From Citrobacter youngae (GTDB lineage Bacteria; Pseudomonadota; Gammaproteobacteria; Enterobacterales; Enterobacteriaceae), in assembly GCF_003818115.1 (NCBI RefSeq), contig NZ_RPOI01000016.1:62001-126000 (forward strand): 64,000 nucleotides of DNA, in the 5' to 3' direction. Under the pieces are notes generated by a model. It worked only from the letters and a program-made list of their open reading frames with translations. It ran no database searches and was not told the origin of the DNA. How positions within the stretch are numbered: the stretch's first letter is position 1; each line of letters opens with the position of its first letter. A program made the translations under genes and the position numbers. Below, piece by piece: positions 45,156 to 53,772 of this stretch.

Positions 45156-46685
45156 ATGAAAAAGAAAAATAAGAAAGGTTTCTCATTACTGGAACTCATT
45201 TTAGTGTTGAGTGCAGGTAGTATGATGGCATTTCTAAAATTTCAAGACATGAAAACTAATCAAGAAAACATGATGGCTGATTCTGTTGGTAATCAGATAA
45301 AGCAAATAGGAGAGGCGGCAAATCGCTATATCAGTATCCACTATGACAAGCTATCAACACTTTCTTCAAGTAGCAGTCAGTCAAGTGATCCGGGACCAAG
45401 AACATGTACATCTAATAGCTGTGAAATCACATATCAAACATTAGTAAATGAAGGGTTTCTTCCTGTAGGTTATACAGGCATTAACATGCAAAAGTCATCT
45501 TACAAAATAGTATTAAAACGTGCAGGGACTGCTCCCAATTTTGTTATCAATGGTCTTATTACAACAACATCGCCTTGGCTGGAAGGCGGTAAATATCGTT
45601 ATGATTTGTTAGGAAAAGCTATGCAGGTCGCTGGTATTGATAGTGGAATGACGAAATCAGCTACTTTAGTATCAGGTCTACAGGGCGCATGGACAGAAAC
45701 TTCATCAGCTTTTAATAACATCACTGCAGCGGGTCTACTGGCTTATCGTGTTGGCTACGATTCCTCTATGTATTCTGTGTATTTGCGTCGTGATGGCACA
45801 TTACCTATGACAGGTAATTTAAACATGGGTAATCAGGACATAAATAATGCCAGAAATATAACGGCAGCGGGAACCACAACTACGGAGGCATTACGAACTA
45901 GCGGGGCAGCAGCGATAGGATCAACATTAGACGTTGGCGGTGTGGCAACGTTAAACTCTGATTTGAATGTAGCAGGTAATGGTCATGTCAATGGTAATTT
46001 AAATTCTAATAATACCGTATCAGGAACAACCATAACGTCCAGAGGTGAGACCTATACTAATAACTGGTTCAGAACTATGGGAGATGGGGGGATTTACTTC
46101 CAGAAATACGGTGGCGGTTGGAATATGACGGACACGAATACCATAACTGCTTACGCAGGTAAAAATATTCAAACAGCGGCGGGATTATATGGTGGTTATG
46201 TAAAATCAACAGGAAACATAGACGCTAATGGAACGGTAAATGCTTCATATGTGTGGGCATCAGGGAACCTCAACTCAAATTATGTTCATTCCAATGGTAA
46301 TATAGATGCCGCAGGGCAAGTTTATGGTGCTGGAGGGGTTGTCTCAGGTGGTAGAACAACAGTTGGAGAGTATCTTCATCTAAATGGAGTGGCCTATGCC
46401 GGAAATGGATGTTCTCCTAATGGTTTACAAGGGCGAGCAGTTGATGGTTCTATATTATCTTGTACTAATGGCGTGTGGAAAGAAGGTGGCGGAAGTGTAA
46501 ATAGAATGTTCATTGTTGTTGAAGGAAAGTGTTATGTTCCAAATAAAGATACCGGCGGTTGTTCTTGTCCAAACGACCCAAATCGTCTAAAACAGATAGA
46601 AGTGTCAAGATATAGAGGAAATGAATGTAATAATGGTGGAAGTAACTGTAGAGAGCCAGATAGAAGATTATATACATGTAATTAG
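45156..46685 (+). CDS. Orphan PilV-like shufflon-type minor pilin
   Basis: 509 residues from ATG 45156 (AAGGA 8 bases upstream; ATG 45150 is too close). A type IV prepilin leader KKKNKKG precedes FSLLELILVLS, with Glu at +5. The N-terminal region resembles the shufflon protein N-terminal domain; the middle has tail-fibre-like GN(L/I)(N/D)-repeats (LPMTGNLNMGNQDINN, NIDANGTVN), and the C-terminal 60 residues are Cys-rich (CSCPNDPN, CREPD). In IncI plasmids PilV is the tip adhesin that picks recipients. No other pil genes, shufflon recombinase or inverted sfx repeats are seen here. Confidence 0.75.
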   Translation: MKKKNKKGFSLLELILVLSAGSMMAFLKFQDMKTNQENMMADSVGNQIKQIGEAANRYISIHYDKLSTLSSSSSQSSDPGPRTCTSNSCEITYQTLVNEGFLPVGYTGINMQKSSYKIVLKRAGTAPNFVINGLITTTSPWLEGGKYRYDLLGKAMQVAGIDSGMTKSATLVSGLQGAWTETSSAFNNITAAGLLAYRVGYDSSMYSVYLRRDGTLPMTGNLNMGNQDINNARNITAAGTTTTEALRTSGAAAIGSTLDVGGVATLNSDLNVAGNGHVNGNLNSNNTVSGTTITSRGETYTNNWFRTMGDGGIYFQKYGGGWNMTDTNTITAYAGKNIQTAAGLYGGYVKSTGNIDANGTVNASYVWASGNLNSNYVHSNGNIDAAGQVYGAGGVVSGGRTTVGEYLHLNGVAYAGNGCSPNGLQGRAVDGSILSCTNGVWKEGGGSVNRMFIVVEGKCYVPNKDTGGCSCPNDPNRLKQIEVSRYRGNECNNGGSNCREPDRRLYTCN

Positions 46686-46796
46686 GTGACTGGCGGCATT
46701 ACGAAAAGTTTATTTCCACTGGGGCTGATTTAGTTGCCCCATGTTTGGGAATATATATTCTCTCCAATGTGGAGTTTCCTTTAAGGGAAAATGAAA

Positions 46797-46818
46797 GGGC
46801 CGTTAGGCCCTCTTGTTT
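46797..46818. terminator. Hairpin between pilV-like and TIR genes
   Basis: GGGCC-GTTA-GGCCC (46797-46810) followed by TCTTGTTT, between convergent genes. Confidence 0.7.
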
Positions 46819-46829
46819 AAATATTTATT

Positions 46830-47711
46830 TCATTTAAGTAATGACTCAAGTTGTTCAGCAATTTCATCAATGGTATTTATCGATGTATTTAATGCCATTT
46901 TATCTACTAGTGTAGGGCTGAATTTTAAGATATCAGATTTAGATACTTCGTGCCAGATTGGTAATATTACTTGGTCTTCACCGTTCATTTCTCTGGCAGT
47001 CAAACCATTTAATTCATACTCTGTCCAGTCCTTTTTGATAAAGGATTTAGATAAAACAACAACTCCAAACCGAGAGTTTGCTAATCCATAATCGATTGTC
47101 TTACGTAGACTTTTACCCCAACCTAAAGAGAATTCGTCATACCATACATTTATCCCTTTTGCTTTTAACAACTCAGCAAGGGGACGGACAAAACTATCTT
47201 TATCTTCTGTTGCATGAGAGATAAAAACATCATAACTCTCTAGAATATCTTCTGTCTCATCAGGTTTGTTGATAATTTGACGATTGAAATTATGGCTTGA
47301 AGATATTGCTCTTTTTTGTGATTCCAACTCCCTTGTGATTTTTTTCTGATGATCTAACTGTTCTTTTTCAATTTTCTTTTGAGCTGCAATCCTTTTTTTC
47401 TGCTCATTATCTTGCTCTTTAAGGAGTTGGACTTGATAACGATGTAAGTCTCCAGTTTTAGTTGCTATTTTTTTATTGATATCTGCTTTTTTAGAACTAC
47501 ATTTTGAAACGTCGTTATTATAACGATTGATTTCTGACATTTTTGAGTTCAAGGTGCTTAATGATGTCGATTTAGTGATACTACGTTCTATTTGATTTAT
47601 TTTCCCTGAAAGTTGAGCTTCTTTACGTTGCTCGTCGGAAAGTTGTTTTTGTAAATTAGCAATGTCTTTTTGTAGTCTGTTGATATTTGACATGGTAGTA
47701 CTTATTGACAT
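46830..47711 (-). CDS. Coiled-coil TIR-domain protein (TlpA-like)
   Basis: 293 residues. Residues 1-135 form a long coiled coil. Residues 158-290 are a TIR domain: YDVFISHATEDK (160-171), GINVWYDEFSLGWGKSLRK (186-204), ANSRFGVVVLSKSFIKK (211-227) and WTEYEL (229-234), in which Glu233 of W-x3-E is the expected NADase catalytic residue. The order coiled coil plus TIR matches Salmonella TlpA, recalled as carried on ROD21. Start at 47711 has GGGAGA 7-12 bases upstream. It may be an NAD-depleting defence effector or a host-directed factor. It lies 78 bases after the CoiA-like gene, same strand. Confidence 0.8.
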   Translation of the reverse strand: MSISTTMSNINRLQKDIANLQKQLSDEQRKEAQLSGKINQIERSITKSTSLSTLNSKMSEINRYNNDVSKCSSKKADINKKIATKTGDLHRYQVQLLKEQDNEQKKRIAAQKKIEKEQLDHQKKITRELESQKRAISSSHNFNRQIINKPDETEDILESYDVFISHATEDKDSFVRPLAELLKAKGINVWYDEFSLGWGKSLRKTIDYGLANSRFGVVVLSKSFIKKDWTEYELNGLTAREMNGEDQVILPIWHEVSKSDILKFSPTLVDKMALNTSINTIDEIAEQLESLLK

Positions 47712-47789
47712 TAGATGTTCTCCCAGACGATATTGTGTGCAATATACTACGTCGCTAATGAATTTTAAAGCTTTCTCTCGATGTTTTAA

Positions 47790-49385
47790 TTACTCCACGG
47801 GCTGTAAAAATAATTGCCGTAGTGGGGTTTTCTTAATGATAATATCTCCAGTAGTTATTAATATACCTCTATCAATCAAAGGTTTTAGAGTCTCATGGAT
47901 TATATGTCTTCTAAAAATAAGATGGCGATGAGGTAATTGAATGGTTTTCTTATTGGCGATTGCCTCTGCTTCTAAAAATATAAATTCAGGATCGAGAGGT
48001 AGGATGTTACTCATTTCATCAAATATGTTATAAACAGTAATGCTGCTTCCATTTGGTATATTATCTATTATGTTAAGCATAATGCTAATTATTAAAATTG
48101 ACCATCTCTGGAACATCCACAGGCTGGGGGATTCTTTCATTTCTTTAAGCATTATAGGTAATTTGGGCCACTTCCTCTGCATGCTCGGAGTAAATAGATT
48201 ATTGTTTATAAGCCATTTATTCCATGTACTGTAGTCTCTATTGAATAGTTCATCAGTCATGTCTAAATACTCATATGAGCGATTTCTCAATCTATTGCTC
48301 ATATGAATTGTTAGGGATTTTGTGTGTATATTTTCTTTGCAATTTTTAATGAACTGAGATCGTAGTCGTGATTTTTCTTTTTCAAGTGATGGATATTTCA
48401 GCCAGCGCCATTGAGGTTTGTTACTATCTATAGGATAGAATCTTATAATTACACTTCCATCAAAATCATCCATCAGATTCAAATCAAATTCATTTAGTAA
48501 ATATATTATCCATATATGAAATTCTTTCCCTTTATGCAAGGTGTCTCCACGTAGGATAAAACAATCATCGTTTTTTTGTATAACCGATATTTTATCAACG
48601 GCACGATTCTTCTTTTTGTAAAGGCAGAAGCTTTCAGTAAAAACCTCATTAGATTCTTCATAAGTTATATTCTCATGAATGCTTGGCAGGAATATGATTT
48701 TATTTTTCAGTATTTTATTGATTGAATTTAGTGTGTTTTTTAATCTTCTTGAATGTCTTTCATTTATTTCTTTTTCAACAGCGAACTCATGACATTCAAT
48801 CGCTTTAATACACTCAGAGTAATAAAACCATTCATTGGGAACTTGATTGTTTTTAATACGTTGATACCATTCTTCTATCTCGATATCTTCAGAGTATTCA
48901 AACGCTAACTCTACTGCATTTATTTTGTTATTTTTAAAGTAACGTACTTTTTCAGGCTCGCATTTGTGTGTTACGCAGATCTCGACGATGTATAATCCAG
49001 TATCTGTGTTAAGACAGACATCTGACACATAGGTTCCAATTCTATGTTCTAAGGTTGCGGATAGTATTTTGGTTTTTACTAGTGGTGTTTTTAGCGTGTG
49101 ATTCTTATACGCAAAAGTCATTTGAGGTATTGTTAATACATCTAAGCTAAGAAAATAATGTTGCATTGCTAAATGCAACTGTGTCATTCGGCAAGCACGT
49201 TTTTCAATAAGATTTCTATGGGCGAAATGATGCTTTTTTAATTTTCCACCATTGCGAGCAATTAATTCATCATTACATGACTTACATATGCAATTACACT
49301 TAGCTCCATTAGGAACATCATCAATATGCATGATCTGTTTTGTTTCTTTTTCCACAGCATATTCAATGATCACTACAAACTCCAT
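47790..49385 (-). CDS. CoiA-like nuclease with zinc-binding N-terminus
   Basis: 531 residues. The N-terminus (about 28-56) reads AKCNCICKSCNDELIARNGG then KKHHFAH, the Cys/His pattern of the competence protein CoiA-like family. Asp122 (YVSDVCL) and Glu135 (IVEICVTH) fit its PD-(D/E)XK-type nuclease domain, although the usual second acid-x-Lys is E-x-C here. The C-terminal 350 residues are unlike known domains. It precedes the TIR gene on the same strand and could form a two-gene system with it. Confidence 0.6.
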   Translation of the reverse strand: MEFVVIIEYAVEKETKQIMHIDDVPNGAKCNCICKSCNDELIARNGGKLKKHHFAHRNLIEKRACRMTQLHLAMQHYFLSLDVLTIPQMTFAYKNHTLKTPLVKTKILSATLEHRIGTYVSDVCLNTDTGLYIVEICVTHKCEPEKVRYFKNNKINAVELAFEYSEDIEIEEWYQRIKNNQVPNEWFYYSECIKAIECHEFAVEKEINERHSRRLKNTLNSINKILKNKIIFLPSIHENITYEESNEVFTESFCLYKKKNRAVDKISVIQKNDDCFILRGDTLHKGKEFHIWIIYLLNEFDLNLMDDFDGSVIIRFYPIDSNKPQWRWLKYPSLEKEKSRLRSQFIKNCKENIHTKSLTIHMSNRLRNRSYEYLDMTDELFNRDYSTWNKWLINNNLFTPSMQRKWPKLPIMLKEMKESPSLWMFQRWSILIISIMLNIIDNIPNGSSITVYNIFDEMSNILPLDPEFIFLEAEAIANKKTIQLPHRHLIFRRHIIHETLKPLIDRGILITTGDIIIKKTPLRQLFLQPVE

Positions 49386-49527
49386 TTCTTTACTATGACT
49401 GACTTGTCTAGATTAAATCCTTATATTGAATATGTCTACTGTATAAGGCAACGTAATCCTTAGCTTTCAGGTCTTTATTTGCTGCGAGCAAATTGAGATA
49501 GTATAACCATGTCATTAATATTGGTAC

Positions 49528-49685
49528 CTAAATAGCTGTGCGGGATTGTAATCCATTTATAGCGTAAGGCTTTGGCGCTGTTTTCTCTTTCTGCCACGCT
49601 GTATCAGGTCTACGATGTATGCCTTTACGCAACATGTTACATGCCAGTCAGCGTAAGTGTAGTGGTATTAGATACAGCTATTTAG
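49528..49685. mobile_element. 158-bp MITE-like element with IS630-type ends
   Basis: Starts CTAAATAGCTG and ends CAGCTATTTAG, an 11-bp perfect inverted repeat. The right end also shares GTGTAGTGGTATTAG with the IS630 relic end at 36507-36521 (GTGTTGTGGTATTAG). It has no coding capacity. Best explained as a deletion derivative or MITE of that IS630 element. Confidence 0.6.
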
Positions 49686-49689
49686 ATAA

Positions 49690-49933
49690 CAAATCCACCA
49701 CTGCAACATCAGAAGGAGCTGATCAAGGTGCTTGGCCTTGTGGGTATAAGCAGCACGGACGCTATTGCTTTCCTTATGGCTCATTTGAAGCGCTACAGCG
49801 TCTTCTGACCACAAACCTGACTCAATTAAGGCACTACAGGCCAGCGTGCGAAAACCGTGTCCACAGATGTCCTGCTTCGTGTCATAGCCCATATTGCGAA
49901 GGGCTTTGTTGATGGTATATTCAGACAGAACAG
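49690..49933 (-). pseudogene. 3' remnant of a second P4-type integrase
   Basis: The minus frame reads LSEYTINKALRNMGYD then ICGHGFRTLACSALIESG and MSHKESNSVRAAYTHKAKH, the catalytic end (H-x-x-R, second His-like position, Tyr) of a P4-family integrase different from the intact one. The upstream part is missing and the C-terminus is cut by the IS630-like element. It points to an earlier island or a rearranged integrase at this site. Confidence 0.7.
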
Positions 49934-51160
49934 CTAAACATGGGTAAGACAATAGCCCGACCACTCATCCATTAACGCCACACGCTTAGGCCATAACGTC
50001 CCACGTTGATATGCAGCCTCAGCCTTATCAGCTAACTGGTGAGCCAGCGCATGTTCAATCACCTCACGCTGATGATCTGTTGTTTCACCAGCCCAATCAC
50101 GAAATGTTGAACGGAAGCCATGCTGTGTCAAACCACTGTGTCCCATCCGTTTCAATACAGCCAATAATGACATATCAGATAGTTGTCCACCTCTTGGGGC
50201 AGGGAATACGAGATTATTGTCCTTAAAGCGCGGTAAATCCTTTAACAGGACAATGGCTGCATCAGACAGTGGAACACGGTGTTCTTTCCCAGCCTTCATT
50301 CTGTTAGCGGGTATAGTCCATGTTTTACCTTTCAGATCTATCTCTGACCATTCAGCGCCACGGATTTCACCAGAACGGGCGACGGTCAGGATGGAAAACT
50401 CAAGTGCTCGTGCTGAAATGCCAGCTCGTTTCTGTAGTTCAGAGATGAAGGGTTTGATCTCACTGTAAGGCAATGCTGCATGATGCTTTTGTTGCTGAAC
50501 CTTGCTTGGCATTGGCAGGAGAGGCTTAAGCATACCTTTCCATGCTGCAGGGTTATCACCTTCAAAGTATTCTTTCGCTTTTGCGTAATCGATGATCGCT
50601 TCAATACGACCGCGAAGACGACTGGCAGTTTCATTTTTCGTTAACCAGATCGGTTCAAGTATCGCTAATAGGTCAGTCTTTGTAATCTCAGCGATGGGTT
50701 TTTGAGCAATAACAGGATAAGCATACGTTTCCAGCGTGGACCGCCATTGAGCAATGTGTTTTTGGTTCTTTAGCTCTTTGGTTTTAATTGCGATAACGTC
50801 TTCAGCACAGCTTGCGAAGGATTTGTTCTTGTGCGCCAGACGTTCCTGATGCGCTTTTTGGGCGTGTTTTTCTGCAAGAGGGTCAATACCATTACGGATT
50901 TGTTTACGCAGCTCACGAGCTTTGTCACGCGCTTCCGCTAATGAAACTTCAGGGTAGGGGCCAAGACCCATGTTTAAACGTCTCGGAACGGTTCTTCCTA
51001 GAGCATTAACTCTTACTCCCATAGCGACGCAAAGCACCCATGAACGGGACTGGCCTCTGTTTCGAAGATACAGGCCGTCAACGCCACCGACGGCAAAAGA
51101 GCCTTCTTTTTTTAACTTAGCAACTGCTAGTCCGGTGAGTTCTTTTGCTTTTTTCGGCAT
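49934..51160 (-). CDS. int: P4-type tyrosine integrase of the island
   Basis: 408 residues from ATG 51160 (MPKKAKELTGLAVAKLKKEG), with AGGA 7 bases upstream. An N-terminal DUF4102-type arm-binding domain, then a core-binding domain, then a catalytic domain with Arg in ARSGEIRGAEW, His-x-x-Arg in HGFRSTFRDW, His in EHALAH and Tyr in EAAYQRG. It lies 160 bases inside the right repeat and is transcribed inward, as is usual for tRNA-targeting integrases. Expected to act at the 15-bp repeats in serT. Confidence 0.93.
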   Translation of the reverse strand: MPKKAKELTGLAVAKLKKEGSFAVGGVDGLYLRNRGQSRSWVLCVAMGVRVNALGRTVPRRLNMGLGPYPEVSLAEARDKARELRKQIRNGIDPLAEKHAQKAHQERLAHKNKSFASCAEDVIAIKTKELKNQKHIAQWRSTLETYAYPVIAQKPIAEITKTDLLAILEPIWLTKNETASRLRGRIEAIIDYAKAKEYFEGDNPAAWKGMLKPLLPMPSKVQQQKHHAALPYSEIKPFISELQKRAGISARALEFSILTVARSGEIRGAEWSEIDLKGKTWTIPANRMKAGKEHRVPLSDAAIVLLKDLPRFKDNNLVFPAPRGGQLSDMSLLAVLKRMGHSGLTQHGFRSTFRDWAGETTDHQREVIEHALAHQLADKAEAAYQRGTLWPKRVALMDEWSGYCLTHV

Positions 51161-51323
51161 AGTAAATCCTGTCATACAAACCGCCATGCATAAGGTACTG
51201 CATAAAATGTCAGATTTTTTCGAATGTAGCAAGACGTCCTCGAACAATCTATTTTGACAACACATTGTTTATTAATGATAAAAAATTACTTTTTCTGGCA
51301 TTCTCGGACATTGATTTGGCGGA

Positions 51324-51338
51324 CTACGCTTCCGCCAA
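51324..51338 (+). other. Attachment-site repeat, right
   Basis: CTACGCTTCCGCCAA, identical to 25692-25706. A nearby inverted TTGGCGG (51316-51322) pairs with CCGCCAA. Confidence 0.9.
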
Positions 51339-51343
51339 ACATG

Positions 51344-51375
51344 AAAAGGGGTTACCGAAAGGTAACCCCTTTTTG
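51344..51375 (+). terminator. Probable native serT terminator, displaced
   Basis: AAAAGGGGTTACC-GAAA-GGTAACCCCTTTT, a 13-bp stem ending in T, immediately after the right repeat. Before insertion it would have stood about 15 bases after serT. Confidence 0.8.
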
Positions 51376-51386
51376 CTTTTGAAGCA

Positions 51387-51616
51387 TTAGAATAGACTTG
51401 CAATCTTGACCAATCCCCTTATGTAACATTCAAACACTTGCCTACCCCAATCCCAGGCTTTTCTTTTTAGTGCTATACGCTGCAATTTAACTGCACATTG
51501 AAAGTCTTTCCATATTGGCGTGGCTGAAGGCATGGCCATGATGTATTCATGACCTGTAAAAGCCTTAACTGAACCCAGGCCAGTCCAGTAGTGTTTGCCT
51601 GGGGGGCAAGTTCAGA
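51387..51616 (-). pseudogene. Unrecognised C-terminal gene remnant
   Basis: The minus frame from a TGA near 51617 to TAA at 51387 encodes about 75 residues, including YWTGLGSVKAFTGHEYIMAM, SATPIWKDFQCAVKLQ and RKAWDWGRQVFECYIRG. It lacks a proper start and ribosome site, so it looks like the 3' end of a lost gene. The protein family was not recognised. From 51617 to 51869 nothing else is seen. Confidence 0.45.
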
Positions 51617-51869
51617 TCATCAGCAAATTGATGCGTTGCGCAGAAGGACATTGTCGGTACTAGTGAGACGGTTACCCATAAACGTTATTTCTGGCTAAAA
51701 AGCTGACGCGGATAGAGTCATTCATCCACAGTTTTTCTGAATATCTGCCGGGCAGGTACCGAGCTGGGCAATCCGTAGCCGAGAAATCGAATCTGATGAG
51801 TTTGGTTCTTTATAAAAAATACGCCCTGCTTACCTGTAGGTGCGGCTCATCGCCGCACTCTTAACATAT

Positions 51870-52163
51870 TCACGGATGGCTAATAAATCGGGACAGGCGT
51901 TGGCGCAAAAAGCGGTTTTCCTGCCGCAGTTGCGCGTTCTCCTCGAGCAACGTCAGTGCGACGGCAATTCCTGGCCAGTCAAGCGCCAGTTCATGGCGCA
52001 GACGCAGTGCGCGTTGCACCACGGTCAGTGCATGGTCATCAAAGGTCTCATCTTCACGGGGTTCGATTACCCCTAAACCGACAATTTCATTCAGTTCTTC
52101 TGCAGAAACACCGGTATGCAGACAAAACTCGGTAATGGTAAAGGTAACGGTCACGTTAGCCAT
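51870..52163 (-). CDS. cbpM: CbpA modulator CbpM
   Basis: 97-residue MerR-like protein that binds the CbpA J-domain and blocks its co-chaperone and DNA-binding activity. [18 protein letters not shown] start; [14 protein letters not shown] and RQRLSRF end as in E. coli. The loop after EPRED is about four residues shorter than in E. coli. The ATG at 52163 shares one base with the cbpA stop (TAATG). Confidence 0.95.
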   Translation of the reverse strand: MANVTVTFTITEFCLHTGVSAEELNEIVGLGVIEPREDETFDDHALTVVQRALRLRHELALDWPGIAVALTLLEENAQLRQENRFLRQRLSRFISHP

Positions 52164-53083
52164 TATGCTTTCCCCCACTCTTTGCGCGGATCAAAGGACT
52201 TCTGCGCATCCGCCAGCTGTTGCCACAAGGCGGCGCTGTTGTCGTCAGGTTTCGGCGGCATCACGATTTTGATGACCGCGTACAGGTCGCCAGTCTGTTT
52301 TTTTCCGACCAGACCTTTGCCTTTGATACGTAATCGCTGTCCAGCCTGGCTTCCTGCGGGGATGGTCAGCAAAATACTCTCTTTGAGTGTTGGTACAGTC
52401 ACTTTTGCGCCCAATGCGGCTTCCCATGGGGCAAGCGGAACGACAACTTCCAGATCCTGATTAACAATATCAAACAGCGGATGCGGCGCGATATGAATCA
52501 CCAGCCACAAATCACCGTTCGGGCCACCGTTTTCACCAGGGGTTCCCTGACCTTTCAGGCGAATGCGCTGCCCATTGCCGACACCGGCCGGGATCTTAAC
52601 GTTGAGGGTTTTGGGGATTTCCCGCTCGATCATGCCAAACGCATTGTATACCGGCAGGTTGTAACTGATGGTGCGGCTATGCTCAGCAAGGGTTTCTTCG
52701 AGGAAAACGGCGACCTCGATTTCAATATCATGCCCGCGACTGGCGTGGCGCTGCCGTGACTGATGTGCGTGCTGGCCAAAAATTGAAGAGAAGATATCGT
52801 CGAAATCTTCAGCGCTGTAGCTTTGACCTTCTCCTTGCTGGAACTGACGATTAAACTGCGGGTCGTTGCGATGCTGCCACAGCTGGTCGTATTCGGCGCG
52901 GCGCTGTTCATCGCTCAGTACTTCCCAGGCTTCGGCAACTTCTTTAAAACGAGCTTCAGCGTCGGGTTCTTTGCTGACATCGGGATGGTATTTTCGCGCG
53001 AGACGACGGTAGGCGGTCTTGATTGTCTTGAGATCGTCTGTCGGCTTCACGCCCATAATGGCGTAATAATCCTTTAATTCCAT
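52163..53083 (-). CDS. cbpA: DnaJ-like co-chaperone CbpA
   Basis: 306-residue curved-DNA-binding protein and DnaJ paralogue that stimulates DnaK. J-domain at residues 1-70 with YHPDVSK (HPD at about 32-34), a Gln/Gly-rich linker ([10 protein letters not shown]), then C-terminal substrate-binding domains ([36 protein letters not shown]). No zinc finger, as expected. Coupled to cbpM. Confidence 0.96.
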   Translation of the reverse strand: MELKDYYAIMGVKPTDDLKTIKTAYRRLARKYHPDVSKEPDAEARFKEVAEAWEVLSDEQRRAEYDQLWQHRNDPQFNRQFQQGEGQSYSAEDFDDIFSSIFGQHAHQSRQRHASRGHDIEIEVAVFLEETLAEHSRTISYNLPVYNAFGMIEREIPKTLNVKIPAGVGNGQRIRLKGQGTPGENGGPNGDLWLVIHIAPHPLFDIVNQDLEVVVPLAPWEAALGAKVTVPTLKESILLTIPAGSQAGQRLRIKGKGLVGKKQTGDLYAVIKIVMPPKPDDNSAALWQQLADAQKSFDPRKEWGKA

Positions 53084-53357
53084 AGCGTTCTCTCGTGTAA
53101 ATCAACACATGAAGAAGGCAATCCCTCTCAAAAGGTATCACCGTTAAGTTTAGGGTAATCCCGATAGGCGCGAATGCCAACCATGAAAAAGGGGGGCGCA
53201 GGTCATAAAAGGGTCACCGGCTAATGCGGTGAGCCTGCTTGTTTATTTACCTGTCATACTCACATTTTCCCTTTTCACCAGACTGTTCGTTGTTGAGCGA
53301 AGCATCGCATTTTATCCAGTAATAGAGTGGCTGAAATTAACAAGGGAGAGATACTGA

Positions 53358-53660
53358 ATGATCGCCGTTATTTTTGAAGCAGATGTGCATCCTCAGGCTG
53401 GAGAGCGATATCTTCAACTGGCCTCAGAGCTGAAGCTGTTGTTGGCAGAGATCCCTGGGTTTATTTCTATCGAACGATTTCAGAGCATTAATACGCCCGG
53501 GAAAATGCTGTCACTTTCATGGTGGGAGAATGAGGATGCAGTGCGCAGGTGGAAATGCAACGTCAGGCATCAGGCCGCACAACAGGAGGGTAAACAGTTG
53601 ATTTTTTCATACTACAGAATACGTGTTGCCACTGTTTTGAAGGATTACGCCTCTGAATAA
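53358..53660 (+). CDS. Antibiotic biosynthesis monooxygenase-like protein
   Basis: 100 residues with an ABM/dimeric ferredoxin-like fold: IAVIFEADVHPQAGERYLQLA, then IPGFISIERFQSINTPGKMLSLSWWENEDAVRRWK and a basic His (VRHQAAQQEG). Relatives are small YgiN/HmoB-like oxygenases that act on quinones or haem. GGGAGAG precedes the start. It lies between cbpA and a thiol-oxidase cluster; the substrate is unknown. Confidence 0.75.
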   Translation: MIAVIFEADVHPQAGERYLQLASELKLLLAEIPGFISIERFQSINTPGKMLSLSWWENEDAVRRWKCNVRHQAAQQEGKQLIFSYYRIRVATVLKDYASE

Positions 53661-53772
53661 GGTTCTGCCAGCGTATATGACAGCTGACAGTCAACAATGT
53701 CTGCCTGTAGCAACAGGAGCCAGAACAGGCTCTGGCTCCTGTTGGTGGTGCGTCAGTAATATTAACGGCTTA

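Larger units (their letters stand above)
49386..49933. other. Junction of IS630-like short element and integrase relic
   Basis: 548 bases without an intact gene. Contains the 158-base element with IS630-like inverted ends (49528-49685) and the integrase 3' remnant (49690-49933). Confidence 0.6.
25692..51338. mobile_element. Mobilisable genomic island in serT, 25.6 kb
   Basis: Bounded by 15-bp direct repeats of the serT 3' end. AT-rich compared with both flanks. It carries an integrase, an AlpA-like regulator, a RepL-like initiator, a MobQ relaxase with a candidate oriT, TraD-like accessory genes, three H-NS-family genes, an orphan PilV-like pilin, a TIR protein, several predicted nucleases and IS relics. 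The plan resembles ROD21-type islands (from memory). No conjugative pilus/T4SS set is present, so transfer would need a helper. Confidence 0.9.

Noticed and set aside
45156-46685. Active shufflon
   Set aside because: No 19-bp sfx-type inverted repeats or alternative C-terminal segments and no Rci-type recombinase were found; the integrase at 49934 is of P4 type.
46830-47711. Complete Thoeris system
   Set aside because: The TIR gene has no ThsA-type SIR2/Macro partner nearby; only a CoiA-like gene adjoins.
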